This document shows positions 1-11,900 of a stretch of DNA of 64,000 bases, piece after piece. The position numbers and the translations under genes are program-made. Origin of the DNA: Whalleya microplaca (Eukaryota > Ascomycota > Sordariomycetes > Xylariales > Xylariaceae); NCBI GenBank assembly GCA_022497155.1, contig MU385737.1, forward strand, positions 372,001-436,000, in the 5' to 3' direction. The stretch's first letter is position 1; every line of letters starts with the position of its first letter. The notes beneath the pieces are model-generated. The model was given only the letters and a program-made list of their open reading frames with translations, had not been told where the DNA came from and did no database searches.

Positions 1-452
1 ATCTTCTGCAACACCCGCCGCAAGGTCGACTGGCTGACGGACAAGATGCGCGAGGCGAACTTTACCGTCAGCAGCATGCACGGTGACATGCCGCAGAAGG
101 AACGCGACAGCATCATGCAGGACTTCAGACAGGGCAACAGCCGGGTGCTGATCTCGACCGACGTCTGGGCCCGTGGCATCGACGTCCAGCAGGTCAGCTT
201 GGTCATCAACTACGACCTACCGAGCAACCGAGAGAACTACATCCATCGCATCGGTCGCAGCGGACGTTTCGGCCGGAAAGGTGTCGCGATCAACTTCGTC
301 ACTAGTGAAGACGTTCGTATTCTTCGCGACATCGAACGTGAGTTACCCTCCTCTATGTATCCCTCGGATGAAAATTCATGCTAATAATTCCAGTGTACTA
401 CTCCACGCAGATCGATGAGATGCCCATGAACGTGGCAGACCTTATCTCTTAG
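1..452 (+). CDS. FAL1: ATP-dependent RNA helicase FAL1 / eIF4A-III, 3' end
   Basis: C-terminal part of a DEAD-box helicase; the 5' part lies outside the window. Exons 1..337 and 394..452, with a 56-nt GT-AG intron carrying a CTAAT branch site. The first exon holds helicase motif V ([10 protein letters not shown]) and motif VI ([10 protein letters not shown]). After splicing the protein ends [18 protein letters not shown], the characteristic tail of the eIF4A-III/FAL1 subfamily. The family acts in 18S rRNA maturation in yeast and in the exon junction complex in other eukaryotes. The eIF4A/FAL1 group is clear; the choice of FAL1 over translation factor eIF4A rests on the tail. Confidence 0.93.
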
Positions 453-1981
453 CCAAAGGTCTAGAGAGGGAGAGAGAGTGCGATAATGTTGCTTAGTACA
501 GCTGATAGAGCATATGAGCAGATTCCGCTTCACGAATCTTTCAAGGGATAATACTGGGTCGTAGGAGGAAATGGGCATGTTTATTAGCAGTAAGTCTACC
601 CGTTTGTATCTTCATGTAGTACATTCAGCTGATCCCCATGTGATAGCGTCAAATTCAGATTGATCGCACGATTACGCGCAGATGCCGATACGATGCCGTC
701 ATTGAACTTATTGTTGCGAAGCTCGGGAGCAAACATCTGCAATCCACTTGTGCCTGTCCACTTTTGGTAGGAATTTTCGCATGATCCCATGACCGTGATC
801 CTGTCTGCCCACCGCCAGCTCGGTGTTTGATGGGCTTGGGGCTGCTATTCAACCATACAATTGGGTACAGTCGACTTTTTGATTGTTGGCTTCTCAAGTT
901 TGTACGCGTAAAACTATTGAAAACTAACCCATCCTCACTCCGCGTCCGAGGAGTATCAAAATGAAGCCTTCAGGTTCCGCAGGTACCGTTAGACAAACTT
1001 GTTGTCAGATCACTCGTTCCTGGACTAGGGTTGTTTGTTAATACTGTAGTATGGCTTTGATGAGTCTAAGTCATGCTATATGCCTTGAAACATGGCGGCG
1101 AAATTGTTGCTTGACATGTTCATATTCATCACTGACATCGGCAATCATTAGTAAAAGCAGAGAAGCCTAAGCTCACCTATGTAGGAACGTCATCTTAAGA
1201 TGAAAGTGTTAATAAATCCTTCATATTCCACCAAAAGGCTCCTTCGTTCCTATACATTGCACCATCCTATTGGTGTGAGTTCAATCTGCTAACAATATCA
1301 TATAAAACAACGAGTGAGTGAACTGTGGTAAGGAAGCTAAGAAGGGCCATACATGTTAGAGCTACAGAACCATGAACCTCAAGTACAGGGGCGGAAGTTG
1401 CTGTGTAGTTGTAAGTAGAGACGCTACGGCAGATATAGTGTGCAACTCTAGATATTCATTACACCTTGTTTTGTATCTAGTTGTCCTAACAAGTATTTGC
1501 TTGCTGTGGAGTGCCCAACAACCCCTAGGATATCGGCATTCACATACATTCTAGCCAAGTCCAGTAAACACGGCCCGTACATTAGTGTATCTTGCCAAAT
1601 CAAGGAATCGTTCACAGACATATCACCATTTACAACATTGGAGTAAGAGATCATAGAAAAGGGCTGGGTTTCGGTATTATCTCTCGCACGAGTGACGAGT
1701 CCCTGTATCGATCTCGTATATGAAATCCATCATATATGGAACGTATCAAACCCTCTATCCCAGAACATTGCCTAGCTAGGTAGTCTAGAAAACGTGGTCT
1801 CCATCTCATCTCTAATCCCCCGAATGATACGGAATATCTAGATGCCTTATGCTTTCCTGCTCTATATTATGTGAGAGTCGGAGCAATTTTCTGCACTACC
1901 TAGAATCCTTGCCGACGGCCGTCTTGTAACACCCTGACGACCCCGAGGGTGGGGTAGGGGAGGTGGGACTTCTTGCTGGTG

Positions 1982-1984
<3 letters not shown>

Positions 1985-2044
<60 letters not shown>
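1985..2044. repeat. (TG)n microsatellite
   Basis: About 60 bp of uninterrupted TG dinucleotides. Reading frames across it translate as poly-His-Thr on the minus strand and are artefacts. Confidence 0.97.
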
Positions 2045-2045
<1 letters not shown>

Positions 2046-2740
2046 TGAGAAAAATGCTCACTCGTTCCCGTAGTGAGTCGCCGATGAATCGCCGATGAAT
2101 TGTCGGCGTGTCGATGTACTCCCTCATCCCCAGGCGTTGGAAGACTGGATGCGAGGTCGCGAGTGGTCACCGTCATATCCCTAGACACCGCAAGGCGGCC
2201 CGTAGACGAGGCATCTTGTTGTGGAGCTCGTGATTCTCTTTGGTCTTGTTGACCGGGGTCTCCTCGAGCTCGCCCCTTTAATAGACCTCGTTGGCAAGCG
2301 CGGCGGTAGGCTCGTTGGTGTGCTTATATAGCTCTCTGATTCGCCGATGGAGTCTATAGACTATAGAGGTTAGGATGGAGCCAGTAAAAATCTTGAAGAT
2401 CTGGCTGGTTTGGAGGTGGTGTTCACCGGTCAACGTGAACACCGTGCTTGTATCGTAGGCATGGTTATATGTAAGTAAGTGAAAGTTGTGGGCGGGTGGT
2501 GAAAACAACTCGCAAAAAGTTTATGTGAATTAGATGAAGGTAGACTACCTTAGGTCCCCATCATTCAGCTACGGTAAGTTGAAAAGGTGACTGAGGTTCG
2601 ATTCCAGAAAGCGCTATATGGGTTTTCGCTCTGTTAGCTCATTTCATTCTCACATCCTTCAGCCCTACGGAAAACACCTTTGAAGTTACTATTACATCTG
2701 AGCTTAAAACTGAGAACTGGGGCCTGTGCTTGGCTTGACT

Positions 2741-2758
2741 ATATATATATATATATAT
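2741..2758. repeat. (AT)n microsatellite
   Basis: Run of about nine AT dinucleotides in intergenic DNA. Confidence 0.9.
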
Positions 2759-3753
2759 GACAGCGGACTGGATTTATTCGCTGCACAACTTTGATATCGC
2801 CATTCTTCGTTAACAGCAGCATGTTCACTGTACACCACCTCGCATGCCTTGCGGCATGCCTTCTCATCGTTTTTCTCAACGATGTGTCCAACTTCAAATC
2901 AACGGCCGTCTTATGCATGATCATAGCTTTTCGCACCTCCACCACGTCTCGGAAAAGGGCTATATTCATTGCTACTCTCAGCTCTGTGCTATCCGTTGCA
3001 CTTTATCATATGCAAGGTGAGCTTCACCAAATTACAGGAGCTCATGGTGATATATATGGGGGTTTCCTGGTATTGGTACTCTTCCTTGGCACTTTTGAAG
3101 AGGTGCTATTTCTTGAAGAGAGCACGGAGACGCAGGCGTCGACGTAGACGGAGGAATTAAACGGTAGCATATAGATGCGGATACAGAGTGAGAGACTGGA
3201 CGGCAGCATGGCGCCCTTCCTGCAACAAAGCTGCCTTGAGAAGAGTCTTGAGAAGAATGTGCTTGCCCTACTAGAATACTTCTGTGCAGTATTCATATCC
3301 TCGTCTGTGGCCGGACTCAAGCTATTAGCATGTTTCTCTATCGTTCTCTCACTGTGGATACTCGTGCCCTGCTTCGCTCTCTACCGACTGTGGTGGAATC
3401 GGACGAATGTACATGTATGATAGCAGAAGGAAGTGTCGATACATTTCAACCGAGTCGCCGAACCCTGCTACATCTGCCAGAACATCAGTTTCTACTATTC
3501 CTTTGTCTATGGCATCCCCAAAGGTCCCATCCGGAGGGATAGCGATGCCGGGGATGCTCAGGAGTGCTTCCAGCATCCCGAGCCGTTCGTGCTCAGCCTT
3601 CGCAGCGTGGCTTAGCTGTTAGGCATGCAGCCATACACACTCTCTGTGGCGCAGCCACAGGTGTGTGGCTGTGGCTGAGGAGGTGGCACAGCCACCTCTC
3701 TCCTTATATAGCTATAGCTTCACCTACACACACATAGCTGAGATCATCATCAA

Positions 3754-4450
3754 TCATACACATTCTGACCTCACATTAGCGCTGCGTCTCTTCAATCTCG
3801 TACTCGAAGAGCTCTGCCGAAGGATCCTCAGGAAATAGTCGAAGTCGCTGCTACCGCCACTGACGTCGCTGTCATCGCTGCCGCTGCTGCCAACGTTCGG
3901 ACGGAAGAGCGGGCAGCTTTGGGAAGGGTATTCCGTTACCATTTCAAGAAAATATCTTCCGCGGTTTATCATGTGCCTAATGAACGTGGCATTGCCGCGG
4001 CTGGCCACCTTGAAGAACGGAGTTGAGCCTAACTTGCTCTATTAATGGTTTCTGGTGTCCTTGGGGTCCTTTCTCGATGGATCCGCACTGGCTGAACTCG
4101 TTCATCTGGAAGGGATTCTCCAAGACGAAATATGGCGCGATGTCTATTAAGATATTGCTTATAGTGAGATCGGAGTTGTCATTAGGCCTTCCCTGGGCCC
4201 CTGGAATCCGGCATGGCGCTGCCCGCCGCCACGAGGAGAATATGCCATCGGACACAATCGTCTATCTTATTCTTCTTGTCCCTACCGCTGGGAAAGGCGT
4301 GGATGTCGGATCTAGCCCGCTCGGCAGCTCTCAAGTCATTGGCGTTTTCAACGCTCGCTTCAATTGAGAATAGAGCGTTCGTACGTGGACCGTCTGGAAG
4401 TCCGACTCAAAATCGAATTCAGCCTGTTATATGGAGGGATATGATTGCAT
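3754..4450 (-). pseudogene. Ankyrin-repeat-like gene relic, frameshifted
   Basis: On the minus strand two overlapping frames together read like one decayed protein. The 5' frame (about 4255 to 3977) ends just where another frame begins with GSTPFFKVASRGNATFI, which has the shape of an ankyrin repeat start (G-x-T-P-hydrophobic, then helix residues). The sequence continues into an acidic, serine-rich tail to 3754. No single open frame spans the region and no good splice sites reconcile the frames, so I call it a relic. The family assignment rests on one repeat-like segment and is tentative; it could also be a multi-exon gene I failed to resolve. Confidence 0.3.
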
Positions 4451-4701
4451 AAGTACAGTTGTATAATGTGCTTATTACACGATATGTAGCGTTTACTACG
4501 TCGGCTTACATTGACGGGATAACCTAGTGGTGGTTATTCTACGTGTCGTTCATTATCAGATATCTAGTATCAGTGTTGTGTATTGGTAGCATGTCGGTAT
4601 TAGTACTCGAAACTCGTCTTCGTACCAATGCTCGAAGCGTGTGTTCGGCATTAGTGCTACGAAAATCAAAAATACTTTGAGACAAGTCATCATGTTTAAC
4701 T

Positions 4702-5860
4702 TCAGGTGTTGAATTGCAATGATATTCTCGCACTGCCTATGTGATCCATGATCCTGCCTTCAGCTTCCTCCATCTCTTCACGCACATAGCTTTGGAGATC
4801 CAGCTTGAGGCCGTAATACTCATCTTCTATCTTATCGCCCACATCATCCGTTATGTGTTCCTGTTGAGCACCAAGTTTGTCGTCTACATAGTCCATGACA
4901 CGGGTTTCCAGGTCCTCTAGCTGCTTAGCCATATCATGCTTCAAGTTTGCAAGTCTGTTGTCCAGCAGTTGTGCACATATATCTTCGATGTACTTCCGAT
5001 CCATGCCTCCACTGAGTTCGGGACTGCTAAGCCGCCTTCTTTTCGATGGACTGGGCCCTGTTACATGTATTAGCATGGGGCAAACATTGTAAGGTGGACG
5101 CATTCTTACCTTCACGTTGTGATTTAGGAGGAAGTTCATCATACGAAGGAGGAGGGTTCTCCACGGGAGCCTCAAGTGCAGCTTCGAATTGATTGACGGT
5201 AGCAGTACTAGCAGTAGAAGTACCGAGACTGTCACATTCAAGGACCTGTCCTCCGTTGCCAGCATAGAGACCTGTGGTGTCACTATAGGCATCTATGGAC
5301 CTTAGTCCAGCACAGGATGCAGCTTCGCAAAGTGAAAGCAGTCGCCGCCTTGGGAGGGTCCTGCACGGTATACTGAAGTAAACGGAAAACGTGGTTTGTT
5401 GCGCAAGCGCCCGCAAAGAGTCCAGCATGTTGCCAGACGCCTGGTTCCGTGGAGCTAGCGAGCCTTTGGGCACGACCAGAGCCGGGGCTCGATTCAAGTC
5501 AAAGTGCAGGCAGGTCACATCGGGACCCAGCATTTTTGCTTCTGCGCCGGATGGAGAGTCATCGAGGGCGATAGATCGAACACGCTCAGGGTGAATGAAG
5601 AGGAAGACGTTGGTCTTGAGGGCGCTGCGTGGCTGGGTCTTGAGGGCGAGGGCACAACGTAATTTGAAGAAAGCCTTGTTGGAATGGACATTGTAGTGCA
5701 GATCCAGGGTCAGTTGCGGCAGAGTTAAGTCATGGTTGTCAAGGCTCTGCCATGCCACGACGGCGGGCCGTGCTGTGACGTCGATATCGGGATCCGGGAT
5801 AGAGACTGGAGTCGGGGTCGGGACCGGGTCAGGGTCGGAATCGGAGACCGTCGACGACAT
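4702..5860 (-). CDS. Unrecognised fungal protein with NLS-like stretch and C-terminal coiled coil
   Basis: Exons 5860..5110 and 5057..4702 with a 52-nt GT-AG intron give 368 aa in frame. The N-terminus is acidic and Pro/Asp-rich (residues 1-30). A folded-looking region follows at about 30-210 (NVFLFIHPERVRSI is a distinctive segment). A PPPSYDEL segment comes just before the intron. The second exon starts with a basic, NLS-like PSKRRRL, then an acidic helical region rich in E/D/K and heptad-like (about 260-360) that suggests a coiled coil. I do not recognise a named domain. Splicing and the PPSY/NLS layout make a real, probably nuclear, protein likely. Confidence 0.75.
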
Positions 5861-7428
5861 GACATGACGTGACCATCAATCAATCAATCACCTGCAAAGC
5901 GTCAGCAGATACATCAAGCTCATAACACAAACTGGTTAAGTGGGGGGTACGGATCAAAGCGTGGCCCTCTGTCACCGTGGTGGAACGGTGTTCTGGACAG
6001 AATCCCGCCCTCCCAGGCTTCTGATGGCAGAGGAGCAGCCTTGACTCCGGGAGCGGATGAAGAAAAGAAAAGGGAAGGGAAGGGGAAGAAGGGGAAGGGA
6101 CATCGACCCCGCAACTCCGGCCCAGCCATGCCCCCGAGGCGACAACAGTCATCGCTGACAGGCAGCTGAAAGGAATTCAACCCCTTACCAAGACCCCGGG
6201 TCTTCCAAGGCCCGTAGGCAATGGGTAGAAGCCGGTAGGAAAGTTGGTCTTGGCCGCGAATGACCGCTCGCACTCGGCGCATGGCCTTGAGCAGAGATGC
6301 GCGTCTACCCGCGGGTGCGAATAACATTGAGTCGAACCTTTAAAGTGCTCCATCGAGAAGGTGATGATGTGGAGGATGAGAATGAGGGTGATGATGAGGA
6401 TTGTGAAGGTTGTATGTAGGTTGGGGGAGTTGGCAGGCTTGGGAATCGCGTAGGTAGTTGAAATGACTGGGGCTGTGGGGTTGTCACGTGAGACTGATAA
6501 AATCGGGTGGCTGGTGAAGTGTGGGTGTTGTATTGATGTTGCTGAAGTGACTTAGCTGTGGCTAGGTGACATTTCCTTTTAAATGACAGTGCACAGACCA
6601 TCACCACAATGGTGTTGTTTGGATTACATAATAACTACAATTCTTTGTCATATGCTACTTTAGATGCATATGTATTTATGCGATTGATCTACCCGCTTTA
6701 TAAGGTACTCTGAGATCTTGCTGATCAAGACATGGGTATATCTCTTCTGGTATTAAGAAAGCGAGCGCCGCACACGTAACATGGAAATCAGACCTATCAA
6801 CAAGCTACACATCAGTTGTCGCCGGTTCTCGCTTCAACCACAAGTAGGGCTGATCGGCATCGTAAGATCGAATGCATAATATAGATATAATGTGAAGATT
6901 AGTGCCTGCTGCTTGTTAGGCTAGAAGAGCGTGGAGCAGCTTGGATAGGGCTTGTTATTCAACGCTTGAATAGATACGGATCAGGTAGTATAGCCATATC
7001 TGCATTTAGAGCATTCTAATAATAATACTCAGCTACGCTTTCTACTGTTGGTCACTTATACGGCACCTGGCTGATGTTTTCTTGCGGGCGGTAGATTGGG
7101 AATAGCGCCCCAGCCGCTTTAACAAGCCTTGGCTCCCCCCCCGCCATTACCATCAGTCACGTGCCACGACGCACCTCATTTATGAATGATTTTATGCAAG
7201 AATTGTAGACCGGAAATTTCAAAACGGTCCGTATCTTTGACATCCGTATGCATTCTACGAAGAGGCTTAGATATTACATAGCATAGATCTCAACAGGCCG
7301 AAGTTGCGTTGTTTAGATATTCACTCGTGCCCTTGTCCGATTTGGTCATCTGCCTAACTGATCCTATATGAAGCAAGACGCCCCTGTCCCCCCCCTTCCT
7401 TTCTTTAACCAACAAATCTGGAGACTTC
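5861..7428. other. Intergenic, no gene seen
   Basis: Holds the likely 5' region of the leftward coiled-coil gene (a TCAA tetranucleotide repeat lies just upstream of its start, 5877-5891). The rest is without supported coding sequence. The Ser/Pro-rich minus frame at about 6305-6607 has no features of a real protein and is probably leader sequence. Confidence 0.55.
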
Positions 7429-8976
7429 TTACAATTCCATTACACCTTCTTCCTCATCAGTTTTCAAAAACGGTTTGGTATCCCACCATGGCTTCTCTGG
7501 CACACGAATCGTGTTCGTTCCGCAGTGGATTTCACCACCGGCCTCGTGGTGCGAGTACCAGTCATCAATGTAGATCACCTCATACCCAGCTTCGCCGTAC
7601 ACCTTATCTGTGGCCTGCACCATGATGTCCTTCCCGTCGATTCTTGGGCCCCAGGGGTTTGGAGACAGATAGGTCGAATTGTTAATGCCGATGCCGTTCA
7701 GGACACCTGGGTATAGTGCGGCGGCATGCTTGGTGCTGCAGTTCTGCTCGGGGGATACTATGGAAATGTCGAGTCAGTAAGTTCGATATCACTTCAAAAC
7801 CATAAGATAGGTAATAGGGTAGACAATGCATGAGCCAAATTACAGGGGGCAATTTAGAACTCCAGTACTCACTCACCTCCCTCGTCCGGTCCCCAGCATA
7901 CACCAGTGGTAAATATTATTGGGACTTTGTGGATATCTTTGTCCTCGATTCCTGTTGCTTTTTTCAAAGTTTCTTCGACGTTATGGAGGCGCCCGGCAAA
8001 TCTCTTGTTATCTGCAACCAATTTTTCGGTCAATGTTTCAGCAACTGTGAGGCCTGGAACGTCTTCGAAGCCAGGGATAGTGCCGTTTGGTCGAGAGTAT
8101 GCTTTGCAGTCTCCATGACCATCCTTTTTGGCCTTTTGCAGAATGTTAATCCCACCCATCGGATCAGCAATGTAGAGAGCCCAGCCGTGAAGTGTGTCAG
8201 TCGCCGGGAGAAATTGCACCATCTCATCCACGTGTCCGACGGCCAGCCAGTCCGTGTCTAGAATTAAAGGATCTTGAATCTCCTGGGCTCGCATGTAGTA
8301 ATAGATATGCGGATATGACGGGTAGGTTTCCAAATGAGACCCTTCAATAATACGTCCCGCTAAGAATGAAGTTCCGTTATATTCGTACGGTAGAATCGTT
8401 TCAAGATTACCTATGGAATCAATCTCGTCTCTAGTTCCGCCCGTGCTATAGACAGCGCCTCAACCATCCTTTCTTAGATATTCGAAAACCTGTCTCCCGG
8501 CGACGCGTGATTCCTGGGACGAGCGAATCATCACTTCAAGCGTTATCGGTCCGGATAGGCCAGGAAAGCTGGTAAATCCAGGCTTAAGGATGTCCTGAGC
8601 CCAAACATCGTCAGAATGGTTGAATAGTAATATTGGTGTTTTGATACTTGGACTACCTGGTATATTTTGCAACTCGGAGACGAAGATTGCCTGATAAGGA
8701 GTCACTGACTCGTTACCGTTGGTGGTGAGAAGCTCTGACACCGACATGAGGTGGTGGAATGTAAGAATTGGAGCAACACGCAGACGGACAACATCTTGAC
8801 AGAAATCTAATCCATCTTGCACGTTGAATTCAACCTCAACACGCCCATCCCAGCCACCAGGTCTTCTCGTGTCTCTAGCGTCTATTCCAAGCTCGAGGCC
8901 TTCTCTTAATCGACTAGCAGGGAACCTATAGTCATTCGACGTGAAAATCCATCCGTCTGGTTCGCGCCGAAATATG

Positions 8977-8981
8977 CGGAC
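8977..8981. repeat. 5-bp target site duplication, left (CGGAC)
   Basis: CGGAC directly before the LTR start; the identical pentamer lies at 9312..9316 directly after its end. This length is typical of LTR retrotransposon integration. Confidence 0.93.
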
Positions 8982-9311
8982 TGTCACACGGCTATTGGAG
9001 CCAAGACCTGTTGGAAGCTATACGAGATGCAGGAATGCTACACGAATACATATATTAGGTGCTATTAGATATTATTCGATACTGTTGGAATATATAACTA
9101 CCTAACAAAAGGTATGATTACCAGACGGCGGCTACGTCGGCAACAGACTAGATACGTATCAGGAATACGTACCGCGGCAGCAGGTCTATAAAAACCTCTC
9201 GCCGAACCTCAAACTCAGATTGAAATTAAAACAACAAGAACCCTCAAAGGGCCTAAAGAATTATTGCTAAATTGCTATATTTCCAAGCCCTGAATTACAG
9301 CCCTTGTCACA
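8982..9311 (+). mobile_element. Solo LTR of an LTR retrotransposon inside the PAD gene
   Basis: 330 bp starting TGTCACACGGCTATTGG and ending ACAGCCCTTGTCACA, so TG...CA bounded with short inverted termini, flanked by CGGAC on both sides. A TATA-like TATAAAAA lies at 9187-9194, in the + direction, as expected for an LTR promoter. No internal retrotransposon sequence is present, so it is a solo LTR left by LTR-LTR recombination. It aligns end to end with 11901..12231 in reverse orientation. Superfamily (Gypsy-like is likely) is an inference. Confidence 0.92.
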
Positions 9312-10281
9312 CGGACTTTCTTCCGAGAAATCTCTTCGGAAATTCGAATAGTTGCCCAAGCATCATCAGCAACGCTTGTTATAGGGACTGTCTTAAGTAA
9401 TGTCATGTACCCTAGCGATCGCTACACATCATCAGAGGCATCATTACAAGCTGCGAGTGATTCGTCTGACAGGGCCGGGCCAGACAACGCAAGTTTAAAG
9501 CAGCGGCGGCCTGTGTCGCCGATATTTGCTAAGAATATTGCTCCTGCATCGTCTGACCATTTCGACTTGTCCTTAATATCGTCGTCCCCTACGATATCAA
9601 CAATACCATATCGATTACTATCTGCTCTTATATCGGCTCTCCAGGCAAGACTGAGATGTAAAATTAGGAGCCAGAATACTATATTCTTAGTTAGGCATCT
9701 CAATTCCATTGAAGGGATGGCGATATACCTAGACTCTGGACGCGGCTTCTATGTGGCATGATGTCTTTGGTATGCAAATACCAGTAGATACTTTTGATTC
9801 AAGGGATCTAATGTATCGATGTGTAATTAGGTAAGAACCGGGTGATATGTTGTAAATGATCCATACCTACAGGACAGAATACACCCCTCTTTTTTGATGG
9901 CCGGATATATTCCAGCCAAGGCCATATAGTTACATATAGACATTGTGCTATCAGAAGCCTCATTGAATTCCTGTTGGTATGGACATGAAGCACATAGGTC
10001 TTCGCGAAACAAAAGCCCCCAAGCGTAACACTAATACCACCAGTTCATATCTATGTATATTGGGTTCTGGCTCCCCATGCACTTAATTTATTGTGTACGC
10101 CGCATCTCTCCCCTGAACTGGAAACATGGGTCCCTGACTGTAACATTGGTCGAGCTTGTGGAGACATAATACATGTGAAGCTCAATCTCATTATGAAGTT
10201 ACCTGTCTGTCACTCGTAATAGCCCACAGCTAGCCACAATGATAGTAAGAGTGTATATATTGGTATTCGATTCACACGAAG

Positions 10282-10311
10282 CGGTTCTTCCGATACTCTT
10301 GTGAAGAACCG
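10282..10311. other. Perfect stem-loop
   Basis: CGGTTCTTC and GAAGAACCG form a 9-bp stem with a 12-nt loop. No flanking gene is close enough to assign a function; it may be chance or a transposon end. Confidence 0.4.
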
Positions 10312-10868
10312 ATGCCCCTTTTGGCGTTGGTATGACTTGCTCGCTGCCAATTATCAGAATAGTAACATGCCTACCGAAGATCTCCTGTCACTATTCCGAG
10401 GCTCACTATCGTCAATATTTCAACGCAGCACCTCGCTTGTATTCGAATATGTATGACTTGTGTACGAATACACTCCGTGGTACCTGATTGTGTTTCGTTG
10501 TACCCGCATGTTATACCTTCGCTTCAGATGTCCCATCCTCTCAATTTGGCGACTCGAGGTCTCGCGGCACGATCTATCAACTACCGAGATAACATCGGCT
10601 ATTGATCATACGATCAAGGTTGATGAAATCCACGATCCCTCTCTCGTTATTTGTATTACTAGAAGGATTGAAGCGATGATCATAGGAGAGAAGACTAAGT
10701 GTAAGGATTAAGATGCAGTTGATAATATGTCTTGTAGCTGCCTTAAGATGCTGCTCAGGACGCCCCGCCGCACCCCATGCCATTAGTCCCCTGGGGGATG
10801 TCCTTCCACAAGCATGCATTTCCAAGAAAACCCCAGTATTAGTTTGACACATTACTTATGACTTCATA

Positions 10869-11090
10869 ATGGAAATCTGCACTCCGTTCAAAAGTCGGCA
10901 GCATCACTTCCGGCGGGTTGTTGGTTGGCTACCACAAAACTCCGACGTCTTAGTTATCTGGGCTCAACAATTTGTCGAGGAGATAGACCAGACACCCAGA
11001 CCCCTGACTTTGATTCAGCCTGTCCAAGAGCTCCTTGAGCTTATTGAAGGCTCCGCCCGTCAACCCGCTAATTCCGACAACTGTCTTTAA
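10869..11090 (+). pseudogene. Phosphatidylserine decarboxylase-like fragment
   Basis: The 73-aa frame reads VGWLPQNSDVLVIWAQQF then PRPLTLIQPVQELLELIEG. This resembles the N-terminal region of fungal phosphatidylserine decarboxylase-related proteins (usual pattern: GGWLP, a W-x-x-x-F/I helix, then a hydrophobic ELIE segment). It stops after the first ~70 residues and nothing downstream continues the family, so it is a truncated relic. Recognised from memory of the family, not by search. Confidence 0.4.
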
Positions 11091-11900
11091 GATTGGTAGC
11101 CTTGGCGACGGGTAATCACGATGCAGATCTCTTATAGGGTTAGGTAATGCACGAAGGACCAGAACTAAGACACCTAGGATACACCAAAAACACTTTCCTT
11201 GTTACTCATCGTCTTTGTATTATGCAACACTGCTTGTATCCCGAGTAGTTGTCTCTCCGAAATGGAAAACTTCCATGAATACAAATCTCTGTGGACCTTC
11301 TCGGAGCTCTTACACTACTCCCATCAAGCGGCACACAGTATAGCTTTAGATAGTGTCTTGGGACAGGGTGTCGGGGTGAATGGAAAGTGAAATATCAAGC
11401 TAAAAATGAGTGTATATAATAGCTACCAGAGCTATCTGATTAGATGTGTGACTATCTAATAAAGTAGATATAAGGGAAAAGGTCAGCTATATACAGGTAT
11501 ATAATCTACTATAAAATGCCCTATGGAGTGCCCTGTGGATACCCTGTGGAATGCCCTATGACGTGGCTCTAGGGGGCTTCTAGTGGCTCCTAAGCTGTTG
11601 TCAATACCCGTAATCCCCTGCCCCGTAACAATAGTATTATGGTCGTACGGCGAATCACAACTGCACCTACTAGCTTTTCCAACAGAGGAAATGATGTCTG
11701 ATATCTGCAAACACCTCTATATACCCCGTAGGAAGGAGATAACATGCCCGGTAATGTCTGAAGAGACCTAAGGGCATCTTTTTTTTACTTTATACGAGGC
11801 AGCTCCGGAGTTAGGGGTTATTTCGTAGTTTTTAGTCTTACCCTTTAGAGTGGTTTCGTAATACTTATAATTTATGACAATAGTGAATAATTTTATAAAA

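Larger units (their letters stand above)
453..3753. other. Gene-poor stretch
   Basis: No convincing gene. Only short unsupported reading frames are present. It contains a long TG microsatellite, an AT microsatellite and, around 3640-3705, several short overlapping inverted repeats built on GTGGCTGTGG / CCACAG words. On the minus strand at about 2220-2510 there is a lysine/glutamate-rich reading frame broken by a stop, possibly a transposon relic but too short to assign. Confidence 0.6.
7429..9709 (-). pseudogene. Secreted peptidylarginine deiminase (PAD), disrupted
   Basis: Coding remnants run 9709..9312, 8981..7877 and 7757..7429. The N-terminus has a signal peptide followed by ADIRADSNR and the family's IGDT-RRC segment. 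The middle has ELGIDARDTRRPGGWDG. The C-terminal PAD domain has DTDWLAVGHVDEMVQF and the active-site GGEIHCGTN with the catalytic Cys. PADs convert peptidyl-arginine to citrulline; eukaryote-type PADs occur in some fungi. The copy is dead: a 330-bp solo LTR sits inside it with a 5-bp target duplication, and there are in-frame stops TAG at 9422-9424 and TGA at 8460-8462, both explicable as C-to-T changes. Deleting the LTR plus one duplication puts the flanking codons back in one frame. The last intron (7758..7876) keeps good GT-AG sites. Confidence 0.93.
9710..11900. other. Gene-poor stretch with relics
   Basis: No intact gene seen. It contains a perfect stem-loop and a phosphatidylserine decarboxylase-like fragment (listed separately). 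From 11400 to 11580 it has repetitive text, with several near-copies of a TGCCCTATG/GTGCCCTGTGG word. Confidence 0.55.

Noticed and set aside
1862..2188. Poly His-Thr protein on the minus strand
   Set aside because: Translation of the TG microsatellite.
2597..2607. Perfect tRNA box B (GGTTCGATTCC)
   Set aside because: No box A upstream at proper distance and the T-stem does not pair; treated as chance.
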